A stretch of DNA of 64,000 bases from Epinephelus fuscoguttatus. Its lineage: Eukaryota; Chordata; Actinopteri; Perciformes; Serranidae. How positions within the stretch are numbered: the first letter of the stretch is position 1; each line of letters begins with the position of its first letter. A program made the position numbers and the translations under genes. The DNA lies in NCBI RefSeq assembly GCF_011397635.1, contig NC_064757.1, positions 32,131,339-32,195,338 on the forward strand, written 5' to 3'. The notes under the pieces are model-generated. The model was not told where the DNA came from, made no database searches, and was given only the letters and a program-made list of their open reading frames with translations. Positions 12,721 through 33,554 of this stretch are shown in pieces.

Positions 12721-13465
12721 ATCTCCAGCTGGTCTCGTGTCAGTCACATAACCACAGATTCACACAGGGCCACATGACTATCAATGATGGATCTGTTAAA
12801 AGACGATTTTATGTTTTATAAAAACTTCGACCTGGACATGTCAATTATATATGTTGTGCTTAGTGACAGGAATTTGTTGAATTTCAAGTCTGCAGTTCAG
12901 TTTACAAAACTCAACTTAAATTGTCCCACATGAAATATACAACTTTAAAGTTTAAGAAATACAACTCAAGAGTTATTTTAAAAGATGATTTACATAATAT
13001 AAGAATATCATGGCCACTTAAAATTCTCAGCTCTGATTGGCTGGGAGGATTCCATTAATTAACAGTAATTGCTGCACAATATAATGAGCACCTCTTGTGC
13101 AGGTTTTTGTTCGCAGCTCTAAATCAATGTGCTGATAATAAATCTCAGGAAAGGAACAACTGCCTCAGTTACTGCAGCCAATAAACATAGGCTGTGACTT
13201 GTCAGGTATGCTTACACATATGTTTATTGCCTACATGACAAAAGAGGAATTTTAAATATTTGTACTATAAAAGTGTAGAATGCATCACTCATTATAAAAT
13301 ACATTCATTGGTCATAGTAAGAATGTGGCAGAATTATCTTTAGGTTGTATCCCTGTGTTGCTATATTTGTGTGTTATAGCCTAGTGGTGCCCAAACTGTG
13401 GTTCGGGGCTCACCAAGGGTCCCAATAGTTTGGGTCTAACCTACTACAAGAAGTGTTTGCATTGC

Positions 13466-13755
13466 AAATGGTAAATGGATTGCACTTGTATAGTGCCTTT
13501 CTAGTCTTCCAACCACTCGAAGCGCTTTTACACTACTGAGTCACATTCACCCATTCACACACACATTCACACACTGGTGGCTGAGGCTACCATACAAGGT
13601 GCCACCTGTTATTTAGTGATCATTCACACGCTCTCACGATGGAACAGCCATCGGGAGCAATTTGGGGTTCAGTATCTTACCCAAGGATACCTCGACATGC
13701 AGACTGGAGGAGCCAGGGATTGAGCCGCCCATCTTGTGATTGGTGGACGACACTG
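13466..13755 (+). repeat. dispersed fish repeat (GGTAAATGG family)
   Basis: Begins GGTAAATGGATTGCACTTG and runs through AAGCGCTTTTACACTAC, GGAGCAATTTGGGGTTCAG and GGATTGAGCCGCC. This is a very common interspersed sequence in teleost genomes. The identification rests on memory of the pattern; there is no open reading frame. Confidence 0.6.
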
Positions 13756-13784
13756 TGGTTCATGTGTGGTCATGTTTAGGCTTA

Positions 13785-14110
13785 CAATACCTGCTTTTAG
13801 TGATACAATTCCAGCTGAAATCACAGCAATGTCTTGATAAAAAAAGGATTACTTTTCGTGGCACTATCTCCAGTGGAAACGCAAGGATGGGTCCCTAAAA
13901 AGAACCCATGTTAGTGATTTAAAAGCCGCTGGGAATGCAGCGATGACTTGGGGAAAAAAAACAACCAGTTTTGTTGTTTGCTGGTGTCAAACAGTGGTCT
14001 GCAGCTTGGTAGGCGTCACACCCAGTTGTCAAGCAATCCATTACCTTCTCCTCCACCTGATGACAAAGTCAGCTCATATGTCCCTTTAAAAACATTGATA
14101 TGATACGTGT
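13785..14110. repeat. probable dispersed repeat
   Basis: The stretch TACCTGCTTTTAGTGATAC... GGAAACGCAAGGATGGGTCC (about 13791-13896) followed by CAACCAGTTTTGTTG resembles a dispersed teleost repeat. Recognised by pattern only; no boundaries were defined. Confidence 0.35.
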
Positions 14111-15783
14111 GAAACGTGCAAATGTAACATATCCATGGTTTGCTTAAATGTATAATGCTAACATTTCCTGCTGGGGGTGGTGTGTCACAAAGGTAAGGAC
14201 TACCTCAAATCTTTTTGTCTATAAAATGGAAAATTAGCTAATGGTATTCTGAAAAGTTTTATTTTTTGTCATTTTCATACCCACAGAAAAGAAAAACATG
14301 AGGTCACAGAGGCAAATTCAAGTCTGACATTTAAAGTATCATACTTGTAATACTCTATTAGTCCATATGTTAGTGTTAAAGTTTACAAAAGAACAAATAA
14401 TGTGTTTACTAGTGTTGTTATGGAGACCTTGGCTGACACAACTTTGGGAATGCACATAATACACTTATAGCACTTACAACTTCTCGCTAATGGTTGGATC
14501 AAATTCCCAAACCATTCTGGACAGCAGAGTCACCGCCATATCTGCTTTCATGACCTGACAACTCATCTGAACTATTACTTCATGTCTCCCTCTTGAATTA
14601 CACCTCTCTTCTTTAGTTGTGAAAGCTTTCTTCTGTGTTTCTTTTGAATATTTTTTCTAGGTGGATCTACTTAATCATTGCCATATCTAAAAATATTACA
14701 TACAAGGTCCAGACACTGTGACCTTAATGGTTTGCTAATACTATTTTGTAATGCAGCTGTTATCATTTTCTTAGTCAGACGCACCCAGTCTACATTCCCA
14801 GGAAGATTGAGATCTTTAGATCATTCAGCGTCTCATTTTCATTTAGGTTAAAATACCCCTTAAAGCTTAAACAGCACATTGTTTTGTAGTCTTTGAACAC
14901 TCAAAAGACATTTTTTATTTGAACTGTCTTTACTTAAATCAAATATTCATTAACATTCTTGATCTTTGCAACGTCATTGTCGAGCCACCGGATGTTGTAT
15001 TTGGAGAAGATGTACTTCAGAATTTCCAAGGTATTGCAGTGATGCTTTCCATTTCATCACCAGTTATTCTTGGATTGAATACTTGAGGTAAAAACAGAAC
15101 TCACCCTGGTACAACCAACAAACTTCAGCTGTATCTATTTCCTAACACATATCTGACGTTCCTCTTACGTGATCTGTGGGAGTGTAAAAGCCTGTTTATC
15201 AGCTTATAAATGTTTGTAAAAGAAGCAAAAAGGTTTTCCTGTTTATACGAGCAAAATATGGAGTTGCTTCCTGTGTTTTCCAGTGAACATAGTACACAAC
15301 CAAGAGGGCTGTCTGATGGAAATCATAATGAAAGACCTTTGTTGTCTTATTTAGCTTTGTTTAGTCATGAAAACCTAGCCTGTGGACATGGCTCAAATGT
15401 TGTCCTCAATTACGTAGTGCACAAGTGTTTATTTTCCACAACATTTGTGTGATTGAATGTAACCTTTTTATTCTGGCAACAATAGTTTTAGTTGAACATC
15501 CTGTTGCTACCAGCAACTGTCACTAGTACAGTGTCACAGCAGTTTAGCTGACATTGTTCCAGTAATCATTTCATCTGATCTGTGACCAGATATTGATTTA
15601 CGTACTCCTTAACAGGGCAATTATACTAATGTAGAGTTATATTTTCCTGCTTTGACTTCCAGACCATGTCTAGAAAGGACTCAGCAGCTGATAAACAAGA
15701 TGTGGGAAATTTCTGCTTTTCTTGAGGAGCTGCAGCATTTTTTGTGCACAGACTAATCTTCATCGTTAAACTTGAACTGTGCT

Positions 15784-16190
15784 GCTTAGCGCTGAGCTGG
15801 AAGGCAAAGCTTTTGATGTACTGGTCCATCTACATCCCATCCCTCACCTATGGTCATGAGTTCTGGGTAGTGACCAAAAGAATGAGATTGCGGATACAAG
15901 CAGCCGTAATGAGTTTCCTCTGTGGGGTGGCTGGACTCAGCATTAGAGATAGGGTAAGGAGCTCGGACATCCGGAGGGAGCTCAAAGTAGAGCTGCTACT
16001 CCTTCACATCATAAGGGGTCCCACTGGTAGGAGGCCCCGGGGCAGACCCAGAACACGCTGGAGAGATAACATATCTCATCTGGCCTGGAAACAGTTTGGG
16101 GTCCCCCAGGAGGGGCTGGAAAGTGCTGGGGAGAAGGATGTTTGGGGTGCTTTGCTTGGCTCCAGATAAGCGAATGAAATGGATGGATAA
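15784..16190 (+). mobile_element. Rex3 (RTE-clade) LINE 3' fragment
   Basis: The frame 15744-16169 encodes the characteristic Rex3 C-terminus: IPSLTYGHEFWVVTKRMR, then RDRVRSSDIRRELKVELLLL, PTGRRPRGRPRTRWRD and a final AGEKDVWGALL. Compared with the usual element, a segment between LLLLHI and PTGRRP is missing, so the copy is internally deleted as well as 5'-truncated. It ends with a GAAATGGATGGATA tail typical of Rex3. Confidence 0.9.
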
Positions 16191-17637
16191 AAAATACGAA
16201 TAGCTATACTGGTACACAGTATGCAATATACTGTATATATGTCCTTCTACTGTCCTGTCAAATAGAAGACTCTGAGTTGTGTCTCTGCTCAAACAGATTG
16301 TCCTTGTGGTTGTTTTGCACCCTTGTTGTAGTTATTTTGTGTTAGTCTGGTCATTGGACATTTTTAATCTCCTCTTGGTAAGCGCATGTTTATTTGAGTG
16401 TCATTTTACGGGTGAGGGCTTGCTCAGTAATCTTTCCATGATTATAAGTGACACTTTGTCTAGGGATTTGGAGAGTCTGAGTCCAGGGAACTGTGAAAAC
16501 ATTCACCCATACATTAAGACAGTAAACAAAATGTTTAAGACAGTGGTTTGTCTAGTTTCTAAAATGTGATTCATTGCCAATCATTACATAATGTGAATAA
16601 TAGGTGGTCAAATCAAGGATAACTAAAATACTTTTTAAATCATTAAACACAAGGGAGGAGTTGTGCAGTAAATGCTCCATGTGTTTAATGAATGTGATAT
16701 TCTGTTGTGAAAGAATAGAGAATAACTCAAAGAGATAAGACTCCTGGCTGTGTTGAAGAGTAATACATTTAATTTGAGCCATCTGTAAAAGATTACATTT
16801 TTAATACATTTGTGTGTGTGTTTGTGTGTGTGTTTTATGTGTGATTCTCCTAATCAAGAAGTGGGAGTGCGCTCTAATCTAACACAGATGGAAACAAAGA
16901 GGACAGACACCAAACTAACCACCGCTGCCCACCATACCATGTTCTCAGCTATTTAATGTGGACTTAAAACACAGTAAAAACAATGAACATGAATTATCCA
17001 ATGCGAATAAAATCACTGCCAGTGCTAAGAAAAGATGGAGCTATTCTTGAGGCTAAGTGACTTATTTCCTGAGGAAGGGATGGGTTGAATAAAGAGGATT
17101 GTGGCGGTAACAAATGACTCCTGGTGCCATCTGGTAAACCACACAGATACAGTGTCACCCACAGCCCATCGCAGATAGCCAGAGGTCATTGACAGTGACA
17201 AAAATCAATAGTGTGACAGTTTTTATGCTACTGCTATCAGAGTAAGTTTGAAAGCTTTGGTAGCTTTACAGTGGTTTTGAAAATATGACAACATATTTCA
17301 TGATAACATACAACATGCCTATACAGTTTACTGCTGTGCAGGCTACATGAATCTCATTATTCTGTATGTAGTACTTTTTCACAAGTATCTAAGGGATATA
17401 AGCACTTACTTAGGGGCACAAGAACTAGAGATACAATAATGAAATAAATACTGAACATCCTAAACAAAAACTGTATTACTGTAGTAATTTACTGTCTCCT
17501 TACGAAGCAAGCAGTCCCAGAATTTAGTGGTAAAATCATTAAGTGGGTTTGAGGTTAATATGCTATATTTATTGTAGTCTATTTACAGATATTGTTGCTT
17601 CTAATAGGTCTCATATTTGTCTTTATATGCTCATTTG

Positions 17638-17937
17638 TGGCACGGTGGTGCAGTGGTTAGCATTGTTGAGGGTTTCTGGTTCAAACGTCAGTGTGGGGGA
17701 GCCTTTCTATGCAGAGTTTGCATGTTTTACCAGTGTCAGAGTGGGTTTTCTGTGGGTAGCACTCCAGCTTCCTCCAAAGACATGCAGGTTAATTGGTGAC
17801 TCTAAATTGTCCGTAGGTGTGAATGTGTGTGTGAATGGTTGTCTGTCTCTATGTGTCAGCCCTGTGATAGTCTGGCGACCTGTCCAGAGTGTACCCTCCC
17901 TCTCACCCAATGTCAGCTGAGATAGGCTCCAGCCCCC
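17638..17937 (+). mobile_element. tRNA-derived SINE (DANA/Mermaid/V-SINE type)
   Basis: Contains RNA polymerase III box A TGGTGCAGTGG (17646-17656) and box B GGTTCAAAC (17678-17686) at tRNA-like spacing. The conserved body follows: GAGTTTGCATG, a CTCCAGCTTCCTCC stretch, ACATGCAGGTTAATTGG and GACTCTAAATTG. It is followed by repeat debris and an 18-G run. It is diverged and probably inactive. Confidence 0.75.
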
Positions 17938-17963
17938 CACCCCCCCTATTGAAAAATGTTACA

Positions 17964-17981
17964 GGGGGGGGGGGGGGGGGG
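17964..17981 (+). repeat. poly-G run
   Basis: Eighteen consecutive G residues directly after the SINE, followed by GCCC-rich repeat debris. Confidence 0.95.
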
Positions 17982-18599
17982 CCCAAATCTTGCTTAGGGC
18001 CCCCAAAAGTCTAGGGCCAGCCCTGTTTATTCATAATATACACCCGTTTTTTTTTTTTACTTCCATTTGCTGCTTGACACTTAATTTTTTAACCATTGTG
18101 GGATAAATACATTTTGTCATAACACTGTACTAACATTATGTCTCATAAATGTTTGTTGTCCCAGGGAATAAACACTAAGCAAAACCATTATCTTTGTAAC
18201 AGTAGCTTATTGTGATTTAAATGAGTAAATTAATAAATAAATTAATCCTTTTTTCTTTTTTCTTTTTTTTTTTTACAAGTGTTGATCGGTGGGCTGTTTG
18301 TCCTTTTGTGTGTCAACATATCTCGGAAAATGTCAAAATTATACAAAGAAAACATACAAAATTACGATCTCCAGTTCTATTTTCCGAAGGTTTTATCTAT
18401 CGTGGGATTTTTTTTTTTTTTTTTTTTAGAATTTTCCTCAGATCCGATTGTCTCTGTGATTTGCCCCTGAGAGTCTCCTGGGGCACTTGGGACTGTCCCG
18501 TCAACACCGGCACCGCCCAGCAGGCTGCATCATCATCCGGCCGGCCTGCGACGCTTCCCCACTGAGCCCTCCCACCTCGCACACCGGCAGAACCGGAGC

Positions 18600-18721
18600 G
18601 CTCCGATAAAAACTGAGGACAAAGAGGGAACCAGCTCAGTCCAAGCGACACATCCAGAGGAAACTGTCACCACTGCTGCAGAGACACCGAGAAACTACCG
18701 ATTCAGAAAACTTTTAATTTG
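18600..18721 (+). promoter_or_regulatory. plat: plat core promoter and untranslated exon 1
   Basis: A TATA-like GATAAAAAC at 18605-18613 is followed by about 85 bases of untranslated sequence that ends at a consensus donor (G|GTAAGA, 18721/18722). The next acceptor upstream of the plat ATG is at 23849. Vertebrate plat genes also begin with a non-coding exon. The transcription start (about 18635) is inferred from the TATA spacing. Confidence 0.55.
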
Positions 18722-21700
18722 GTAAGAGGCTGTTTTTCATATGCTTTTCTCATATGCTTTCGCGGTACAGATCTATACAGAGCTGCTGACTGTGTTTCAT
18801 TATCGTGCTGTTATAACCTCATTATTATTTGAGGCTGTGGAGTTCATAGGATAGGCTTATAGATGATACTGTCTGAAACCTTTTGCATGGTTATTTTAAT
18901 GTTTCAAGAGGAAATAGATGCTGCAGTTAATGAAAAGTTATAAAGATATTTGACGACAATATGTATGTTCAAATATTAGATGAATCTTTTATGATTAGGG
19001 AATATTATGTAGTTATGTTGACACACAGTTTCTATCTTATTTAAGCAATAACCTTTGAAAGTTTCATATGAAATGAAATCCGAAATATATCAGGGATTAT
19101 ATATCTATTTAAACATTAGTACAACTCAGTGTAATTAATAATTAAACATGACACAGACAGTTTAGTGATTGTTGTCATGATGGTGATGTTAATTTGGTCC
19201 ATACCAGTCTTTTTGCGGTGGTGAAACTGTGACTTTGCATTAGCTTGTGCTCACTCATTCATTTGGCATCCCAACACTTTCTCACTCTGACTTCAGCAGC
19301 TCTTTATTTACCTTTCTTCATCCACATGCACCTGTTTGATCTGGTGAGAATACTGATGAATTACCTCACAGCGTCACACACTGACTCTTCATCATCACCA
19401 TACGTCACTGAGAAACTTTTTGCAACACTAAATGTTGAAAGAACGTGATGATTTTGTGCCCCGCAGCTGGACTCAGTGTGTGTTCGAGGAACATCCCTGC
19501 TATGATACTGTGATTTATCTCAGTGTGTGTGTGTATCTGTGTACCACTCTGAGTCAAAACCTGCACAAGATCACTGCAGGCTCTTATCAGGCAAATGAGT
19601 TAGATTTGGAGCTGGTGCTTTGGGAATTCTGCTCCCCCGCCACCCGTCAGTGTTGATACTCTCCATCACTGTTGCATGTTGAGAGAATGCAGAGTTTGTA
19701 TCCATTATCTGGATTCCCGGCAGTGTGGTCAGCTGTGTTTGTGCCTCACGCTGATGTTTGTGACTCATGGGATCGGCCTGTTGGTTCTTAAAGCTCTAAG
19801 TTAAGAGTGGGTCAGACAGAAGATTGTTCAGGATCAGACTGTGGTTACAATGGTCCAGAGAATGACGCTGAAACCGACACTAAGCTGCAACTAGAGTTTC
19901 ACTTGATTCTGGACAAAAGCCCTCTTTCATATGTCTGCTCTTCCTATCTGAGTAATTTTGTTGAACTGTATCTTTATCTAATGGTCTTGATGGTGGTTAT
20001 AAATCACATCAGTGCCTCCATCTGTGTCCCTGTGCAGTCCTGGGAGCTGGGATGACTCAGGACTACTCACTGTCTTTCTGCTGACCTCTGGGGTTTAATT
20101 TCTCCCTCTTTTTCCCCTTCTCTCCTTTCTCTTCCCTCTCTTCATCCTTTCATCTCCTTCCACGTAGCTGTCTCATGCTCCACAATCCTCAGTTTATACT
20201 CATTTCTAATGTCAACACCTGCTCTTTCTACCTGAGTCTTGTGGCTTTATGAGTCTGTACTTTGTTTCTGACAAGGCTCAAGGCTCCATACTGAGCACAG
20301 AGGGATGCTATGAGGCAACAATACAGCCCTCTGTTCTTGGGAAGTTTCAGAGACGGATCACAGCTTGTTTATTGAAGCTTGACTGAAACCCCCCGAGAAA
20401 AGAATGTATAATTCCTACTAAGTAGCTTAAAGACATGACACTGCATGCCAAAATACATCATCATGCTACACACACTGACACATGCAAAGGAGCAACGCCT
20501 ACACTGAAGCTATTGTAAAGGTTAAATGCAGGTTTGGGGATCCCAGCAGGTCAAACCAGTTCAAAAAGGTATTGTGAGGTTCAGATTTGCTGCCGCTGCC
20601 AACTTGCTGTGACAAGAGAATGGGGATAGTTTTTACAATCCAATCCCACAAATGTTGCTCTCTAAGAAATATTATGAAAAAATAACTTCAGTGCCAAAGA
20701 AAATAAGACTGTAAAAGTGCTACAATGCTCACCGAACAGGTGTTTCCTCTGCCACTTCCTCCTGTGGGTGCCAGTGTGGGCAGTTCACCTACTCTAACTG
20801 ATTTATTAAGTGCCAAATCTGACATTTGCATAGAAGACAGACAGGAAAAATAAAATCAGAGATGCCTTAAAGTGCACAGTGAACCATAACTTACACTTGA
20901 CAGGCAGATGCGAGAACATTTCCTGCATGCCGTCTTACCTTTCTCACCATTTTGGACTTTTTTGGCCTTGTTACTGGAAGACAAGAATGTCTCACCTCCA
21001 ACCTTTACCACCTCAGCGCACCATCATCATTACACTCCCTCGCTAATGGCCCGGTGAACTCACCGCTTACATGTCAGAGGTTGTGGTCAAGACCAGTTGC
21101 TTTAGATATACCGAAACTGCATGCTAGTAGGAAATGAATATCGCCGGCTGTTTACTTGCAGCTTTGGACATAAAGTCTGCGTGTGTCTGTCTTATCATCT
21201 TGTTGCATGCGTCTGCTCCACTGAAGTGGTGCATCTTTTAACGGCTGCTGCTGACTCACAGTCTGGCTGCTGCTACTCCAAAGATGTTTTCATTTATTCC
21301 ATTCATATATGACCTACTAGGGGGAAGCACACTCTCCTCAGGCTGCATACTTGGTTGTACATGTTTCAACTATTAACTGATTGGGCGTAACAGACAAATG
21401 TCTTAACCCTGTCAGTGCCAGTGGGACGGTTACTTTTTAAGAGAGGCTTTCTTATGAGGTGATTGCTGCCTATCGCTACCAGTCAACTTACTGGTTGTAA
21501 CCCCGTCTATGCACATTCAAGTCTAGCTGTGTCCTATTTTCCTTAAAAGCAGAATAGACTGTAATGTTTTTCCACTTGCAGTCAGGGAGCTTTGTGACAT
21601 AGTTTGACTCAAGGTGATTAAAGCTATTTTTTGTTTGTTGTTTACAGTTTGTGTCTGTTTCATTTACCGGTGATGAGGTTGTTGAGAGCCCGTAATTGCT

Positions 21701-23849
21701 TCCAGTTGCACCCAAAAAAACTCACAGATGCCACTGAGTAATTGGATTACTGCTCTCTAATGAGCCTTCACATTTGACACCTGCAGAATTTTGTAACAGA
21801 AATTCTCCAGGAGAACTTAACATAAAATATTGCCTCATGTTTGAATAGCTCTGGTTATCCTAAAAATTATGTCAACAACTATCACAAAAAACACAGAGAT
21901 TCAAAGAGTCAATCACCTTTAGGAAGTTAGTTACAGTAAAAAAGCAGCTACAGTTTTACTTTGTATCCTGTAAATGAAACAATACATGTTTATTGTGTGT
22001 TTGTGACTCTTCATATACATTAAATGTTGTAAGACAAACCACAAAAACAGCTAAAACACAGGCCAGTGGCATTGTGGGATTGTTAAGGAGGCGTGTTGAA
22101 CAGGGCCTCTGCATGTCAGACACCACAGACTTAATAAAGGGTGGAGTACACATATGTTCATATCTGATGTGAGCATGCTGGCGTGTGTCTCTTTTTCTAG
22201 CGTGCATGTGTTGATATGTACGCACGTTTCCGAAATCCATGGGGCCTCACTGGCAATATTACAGCAGGAAACACATGTTTACAGCTGACAGGGCTGGAGA
22301 GAGGGGCGACTGAACGGAGCTGAACAGCTGCACAAAGGAAACAAAAAGGAAACTAGTGTGTTGTTGTTGCCCAGGCAGTGAGGCTCAGTTAGGGGGGGTA
22401 ACAGTGTAGGACAACAGGGGTTTTATTTTGTTCGAGGCAAGGATAGCTTTCAAGGGACCTGTGCTCTTAATGGTGAGTGTGTGAATGCTTGTGTCTGTGT
22501 TTTAAAAGTCAAATCCTGAGAGGGAGTCTTTGTTCCAATGAACAATGAGCAATAAATCTTTGTGTGTAGGGCTGTTAGATTAGCTCCACGTTCCTGAGCA
22601 CTTTGTGCATGTGTGAGAGAGTATGTATGTGTGTGTGGTTGCCAGCGTAGGTGTTTAACCCCAGTGATATATAAAAACACAGCCACAGCGCTGTTAAGTC
22701 AACCTCAGAAAGTGAGTCAGTGGAGAACCAGTCGATGAAGAGGAGAGTATAAAAACGAGCAGGCATGTATGCACATGGTTACGGCTGTGTGTCTGGGACT
22801 TTGCATGCCAATGTCTGCAGAAGACATTTCTTACAATTATTTTTAAAGTAACTTGGAAGTTTGAATTGAGGTCATCTCTACTTTTTAGCCCTCACTGTGT
22901 GCAACCTTTTTCTTCTTCTTTTTCCAACTTTCCTTTCTACTCCTTCCACTCACTCCCTCCTTCTTTTGTGACTCATGTTTACTCACACTTGACTTTGGAG
23001 CAACGGACACTCTTCTCCCTACTCTTTCCCGCATAATATAATATCTTTAAAACAGAGAACAAGCCTGTTATCTTTTTGAAGAAGTATAAAAGGGAAATAC
23101 GAGTTTAGTTACTTTTTCTCACTCTGGGCTCTCCCTTCTGTTTCCTCCTTTTTCTTTTAAGTCCTGAGTCACCTCATCCTCCCACAGCTGCAGCTTTGCT
23201 CTGTTAGACAAGGAATGCTGTTAGTATGCTGCAGAAACTCTGCTCTGCGTGCTGCCTCTTATCGCTCCAGGGTTGTCCACACTGTGTTGTTTCATGTGAT
23301 GGTCAGCGTCTCATCTTTAGCATAAAGCGAAGATAATCTGCTTCCTGTTTTTCTCCCAGCGAGGAAGTCACAGATGAATTATGATAAAAGGGAAATTAAC
23401 ATAAGCAGGACAACAATCATATGCAGCACGAATTGTTGAGTTTATTGTCCTATCAGACGGTCCCGCACAGGCTGTTTAAACTTCCTGTCTGAGTCAACAA
23501 GTCAACACATCTTCAATAAACTAGGATTGACCTCCAGTTTCCCACAGACACTGCACCTTTCCCACCCTTTCCTCTCCAGTGATCTCCCTCAGTAGCAGGC
23601 GTAGGGACGGAGGAAGGAAGCTGGACAGAGAAACAGTATAGTCGGGAGACGGTGACCAGTGTCAATCGTTTTCCTCCAATTGTTGGCTCAGTATGAGTGA
23701 CAGATTCATGACAAAAGATTTACATGGTTGAACATAAACAATTATATCCACACACAGCTTCCCCAGGTGTCATGTGTCCATCTAAGCTGTATTAGCTTGT
23801 AAAACCTTCTGTCAGCTGTGTCTAATATGTATTTATATTTTACTTCCAG
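18722..23849 (+). other. plat: plat intron 1
   Basis: About 5.1 kb between the untranslated exon and the ATG exon. No coding exon or full mobile element was recognised. It contains pyrimidine-rich tracts near 20095-20165 and 22905-22975. Confidence 0.5.
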
Positions 23850-23874
23850 CAAACTGAGGACCACTTGAGAAGCC

Positions 23875-31639
<7,765 letters not shown>

Positions 31640-32858
31640 AGAAAGACTGACTGCAAAGATGTTGTATGACCATACACAGTGGGTGAAACAGCAGATTTGT
31701 TTATCATTTAGAAGATGGACAGAGAGTTCCACAGGACTCTGATTCTGTTGTTTATGTGTTGATCTAAATCCAAGCTGATGGAGGTTTGAAACCAGAAGCA
31801 CCCCTCCGACAGAGGCGCACAAAACGGACATCGTTTTGAGTTTTCATGCTCAATGTGGCTCCGTGCTCTCAAGTTTTCTGTTCGTAACTGTGCTGAATGT
31901 GACAGTATATACGGACAGAAACACAGGAAAACCCCTTTTTCCTCCCTCTGGGCCATCTTGATCACAATAATATTTTTTATCTTTTCATGCAAGCAAAGTT
32001 TTTGGAATATTGCGTCCACCTAGCTGGAGGTTAGGCAGTGAACCTAACAGGAAAAATAGGAAATAACAGTGTTCCTCTGCTCTGTCTGGCTGGCTTTATG
32101 CTGGTTTATACAAAGACGTCACAGTGGTAGACTTTTGGTCAATAGCACTTTTAGTCCATTTGAACACTCCACTCAACACAAGCATTTACTTTGCACAGTA
32201 CAGTTAGTCACACAGGAATGTAGGCAAAGATCGTGTCAAAGACTTGTCATGTAGATATGAGGTTATGTTGGCTAAATTAGTCTTAATGCAAGGTTCTCTG
32301 TGTCTGCTTACTACGAGGCTTTAGGCAGTTCCAGACCAAAACACAAGACGTACCTGCCGGTTCAGATTCTGCTTGTTTTTGCAGTTTGAACTCCTCTAGC
32401 TCCCTGCTGCCTTATAGATGGGATTAGATTTGGACAAGTGGAAGCTCTGAGATACTCACTACACACAATAAACAGGTGCCTCGTGTAAATGCAATTCCCA
32501 GAGGACTTCTCCACCAGACACCTGGGTTGAGCCCAGCATGTATATAACATGTATATTGTCTGAATATTGATTTTATATTGAAAATGACTTCTTTCCTGTT
32601 CTTCTTTAAACTGCTTATTGACTGCAAAGCTTTTCTCCTTAACAAATTCGCTTTGTTCTGTGACTTGTGTTTAGATATTGTTTTTTTTTTTTTTTTACTA
32701 AGTTAATATTTATGTGTATTTTATATTGTATGAAACAACTTTTGTACTGTGTGTGCTGTAGTTTGATAATTTATTGTCTCTGTCATTATAACCACATCTG
32801 GCAACATACTCCTTTGTCAATAAATAATATTTGGAATAAATCATTTTATGCCTTATGA
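31640..32858 (+). other. plat: plat 3' UTR with poly(A) signals
   Basis: After the TAA at 31637-31639 about 1.2 kb of non-coding sequence runs to AATAAA at 32819-32824 and a second at 32835-32840. The likely cleavage site is about 32855. Confidence 0.7.
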
Positions 32859-33057
32859 CCTTGTTGTGGAATTTTATAAACTTCAGTAAATTACTGATAG
32901 ATTAGTTACATCATGACAGCTTAAGGGTCACTGAGGTGAAGATGAAAAGGTCTCATACAGAATAATGGTGGTTCCTGAGCCGTTCTTTTTTGGTGTGGGA
33001 TGAGGTGCTCTGTAGAACTGCTGTGACACAAAGACCTCTTCAAGCCCCTGCATGGTT

Positions 33058-33142
33058 CTTTAGAGGTTCTCTGCTGGTTCTTCCCTCGGTAAATTAAGCT
33101 TAACTAAGCTGAGGAACCAGTAGAGAACCTTTAAAGCCTCTG
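33058..33142. repeat. imperfect hairpin
   Basis: The arms CTTTAGAGGTTCTCTGCTGG and CCAGTAGAGAACCTTTAAAG are near-perfect inverted repeats around a centre near AAGCTTAACTAAGCTGAGG. A third related unit, GGTTCTTTAGGGGCTCCC, follows at about 33149. Probably a small DNA-element remnant. Confidence 0.6.
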
Positions 33143-33227
33143 TATGGTTCTTTAGGGGCTCCCTAATGATTCTTAAGCTTAGTTTACTGGGGAAGGAATA
33201 AACACACTACATTAAAATAGCCCAAAA

Positions 33228-33554
33228 CAATGGTTCCGAAGTGGTGGGCCCTGGTTCAAAAGTGGGTCACAGGCCCATTCTGAATGAACTACAAGTGACT
33301 CGCAAACGTTTCAAGTTTGTAAAATAACACTTCACTTTGAAGTTAAGTGAATTTCTGGCACAGAGTTTTTATTTTGAAGTGCTATGTCTTGCTGTAGAGT
33401 GAACAATTAACAGACAGCTACTTGACAGAGACAGCAAACTAGCTCAATGACATGGCCAAATGCAAGTATGATGCTGAATATATTCAAACTGTGTGGATGA
33501 CTAATGACTAAGGAGAGATCTGGACCCTGTGGCTGGACCAGTTGGGGACCATGG
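33228..33554 (-). mobile_element. hAT-type non-autonomous element, copy 2
   Basis: The same family as 7953-8280 in reverse orientation: it starts CAATGGTTCC and ends GGCTGGACCAGTTGGGGACC. Internal segments (GACAGCAAACTAGCTCAATG, GGCCAAATGCAAGTATGATG) match the reverse complement of copy 1. The flanks GCCCAAAA and GCCTACAA agree at 6 of 8 positions, consistent with an aged 8-bp duplication. Confidence 0.75.

Larger units (their letters stand above)
12721..18600. other. ikbkb-plat intergenic region
   Basis: No protein-coding exon was recognised. It holds a dispersed repeat at 13466-13755, further repeat-like sequence at 13785-14110, a Rex3 LINE tail at 15784-16190, a tRNA-derived SINE at 17638-17937 with a G-tract, and otherwise AT-rich unique sequence. 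The two flanking genes are transcribed away from each other, so regulatory elements of both may lie here. Confidence 0.7.

Noticed and set aside
17646-17686. tRNA gene suggested by box A and box B
   Set aside because: The body after box B is the SINE tail and no cloverleaf could be formed; it is a tRNA-derived SINE.
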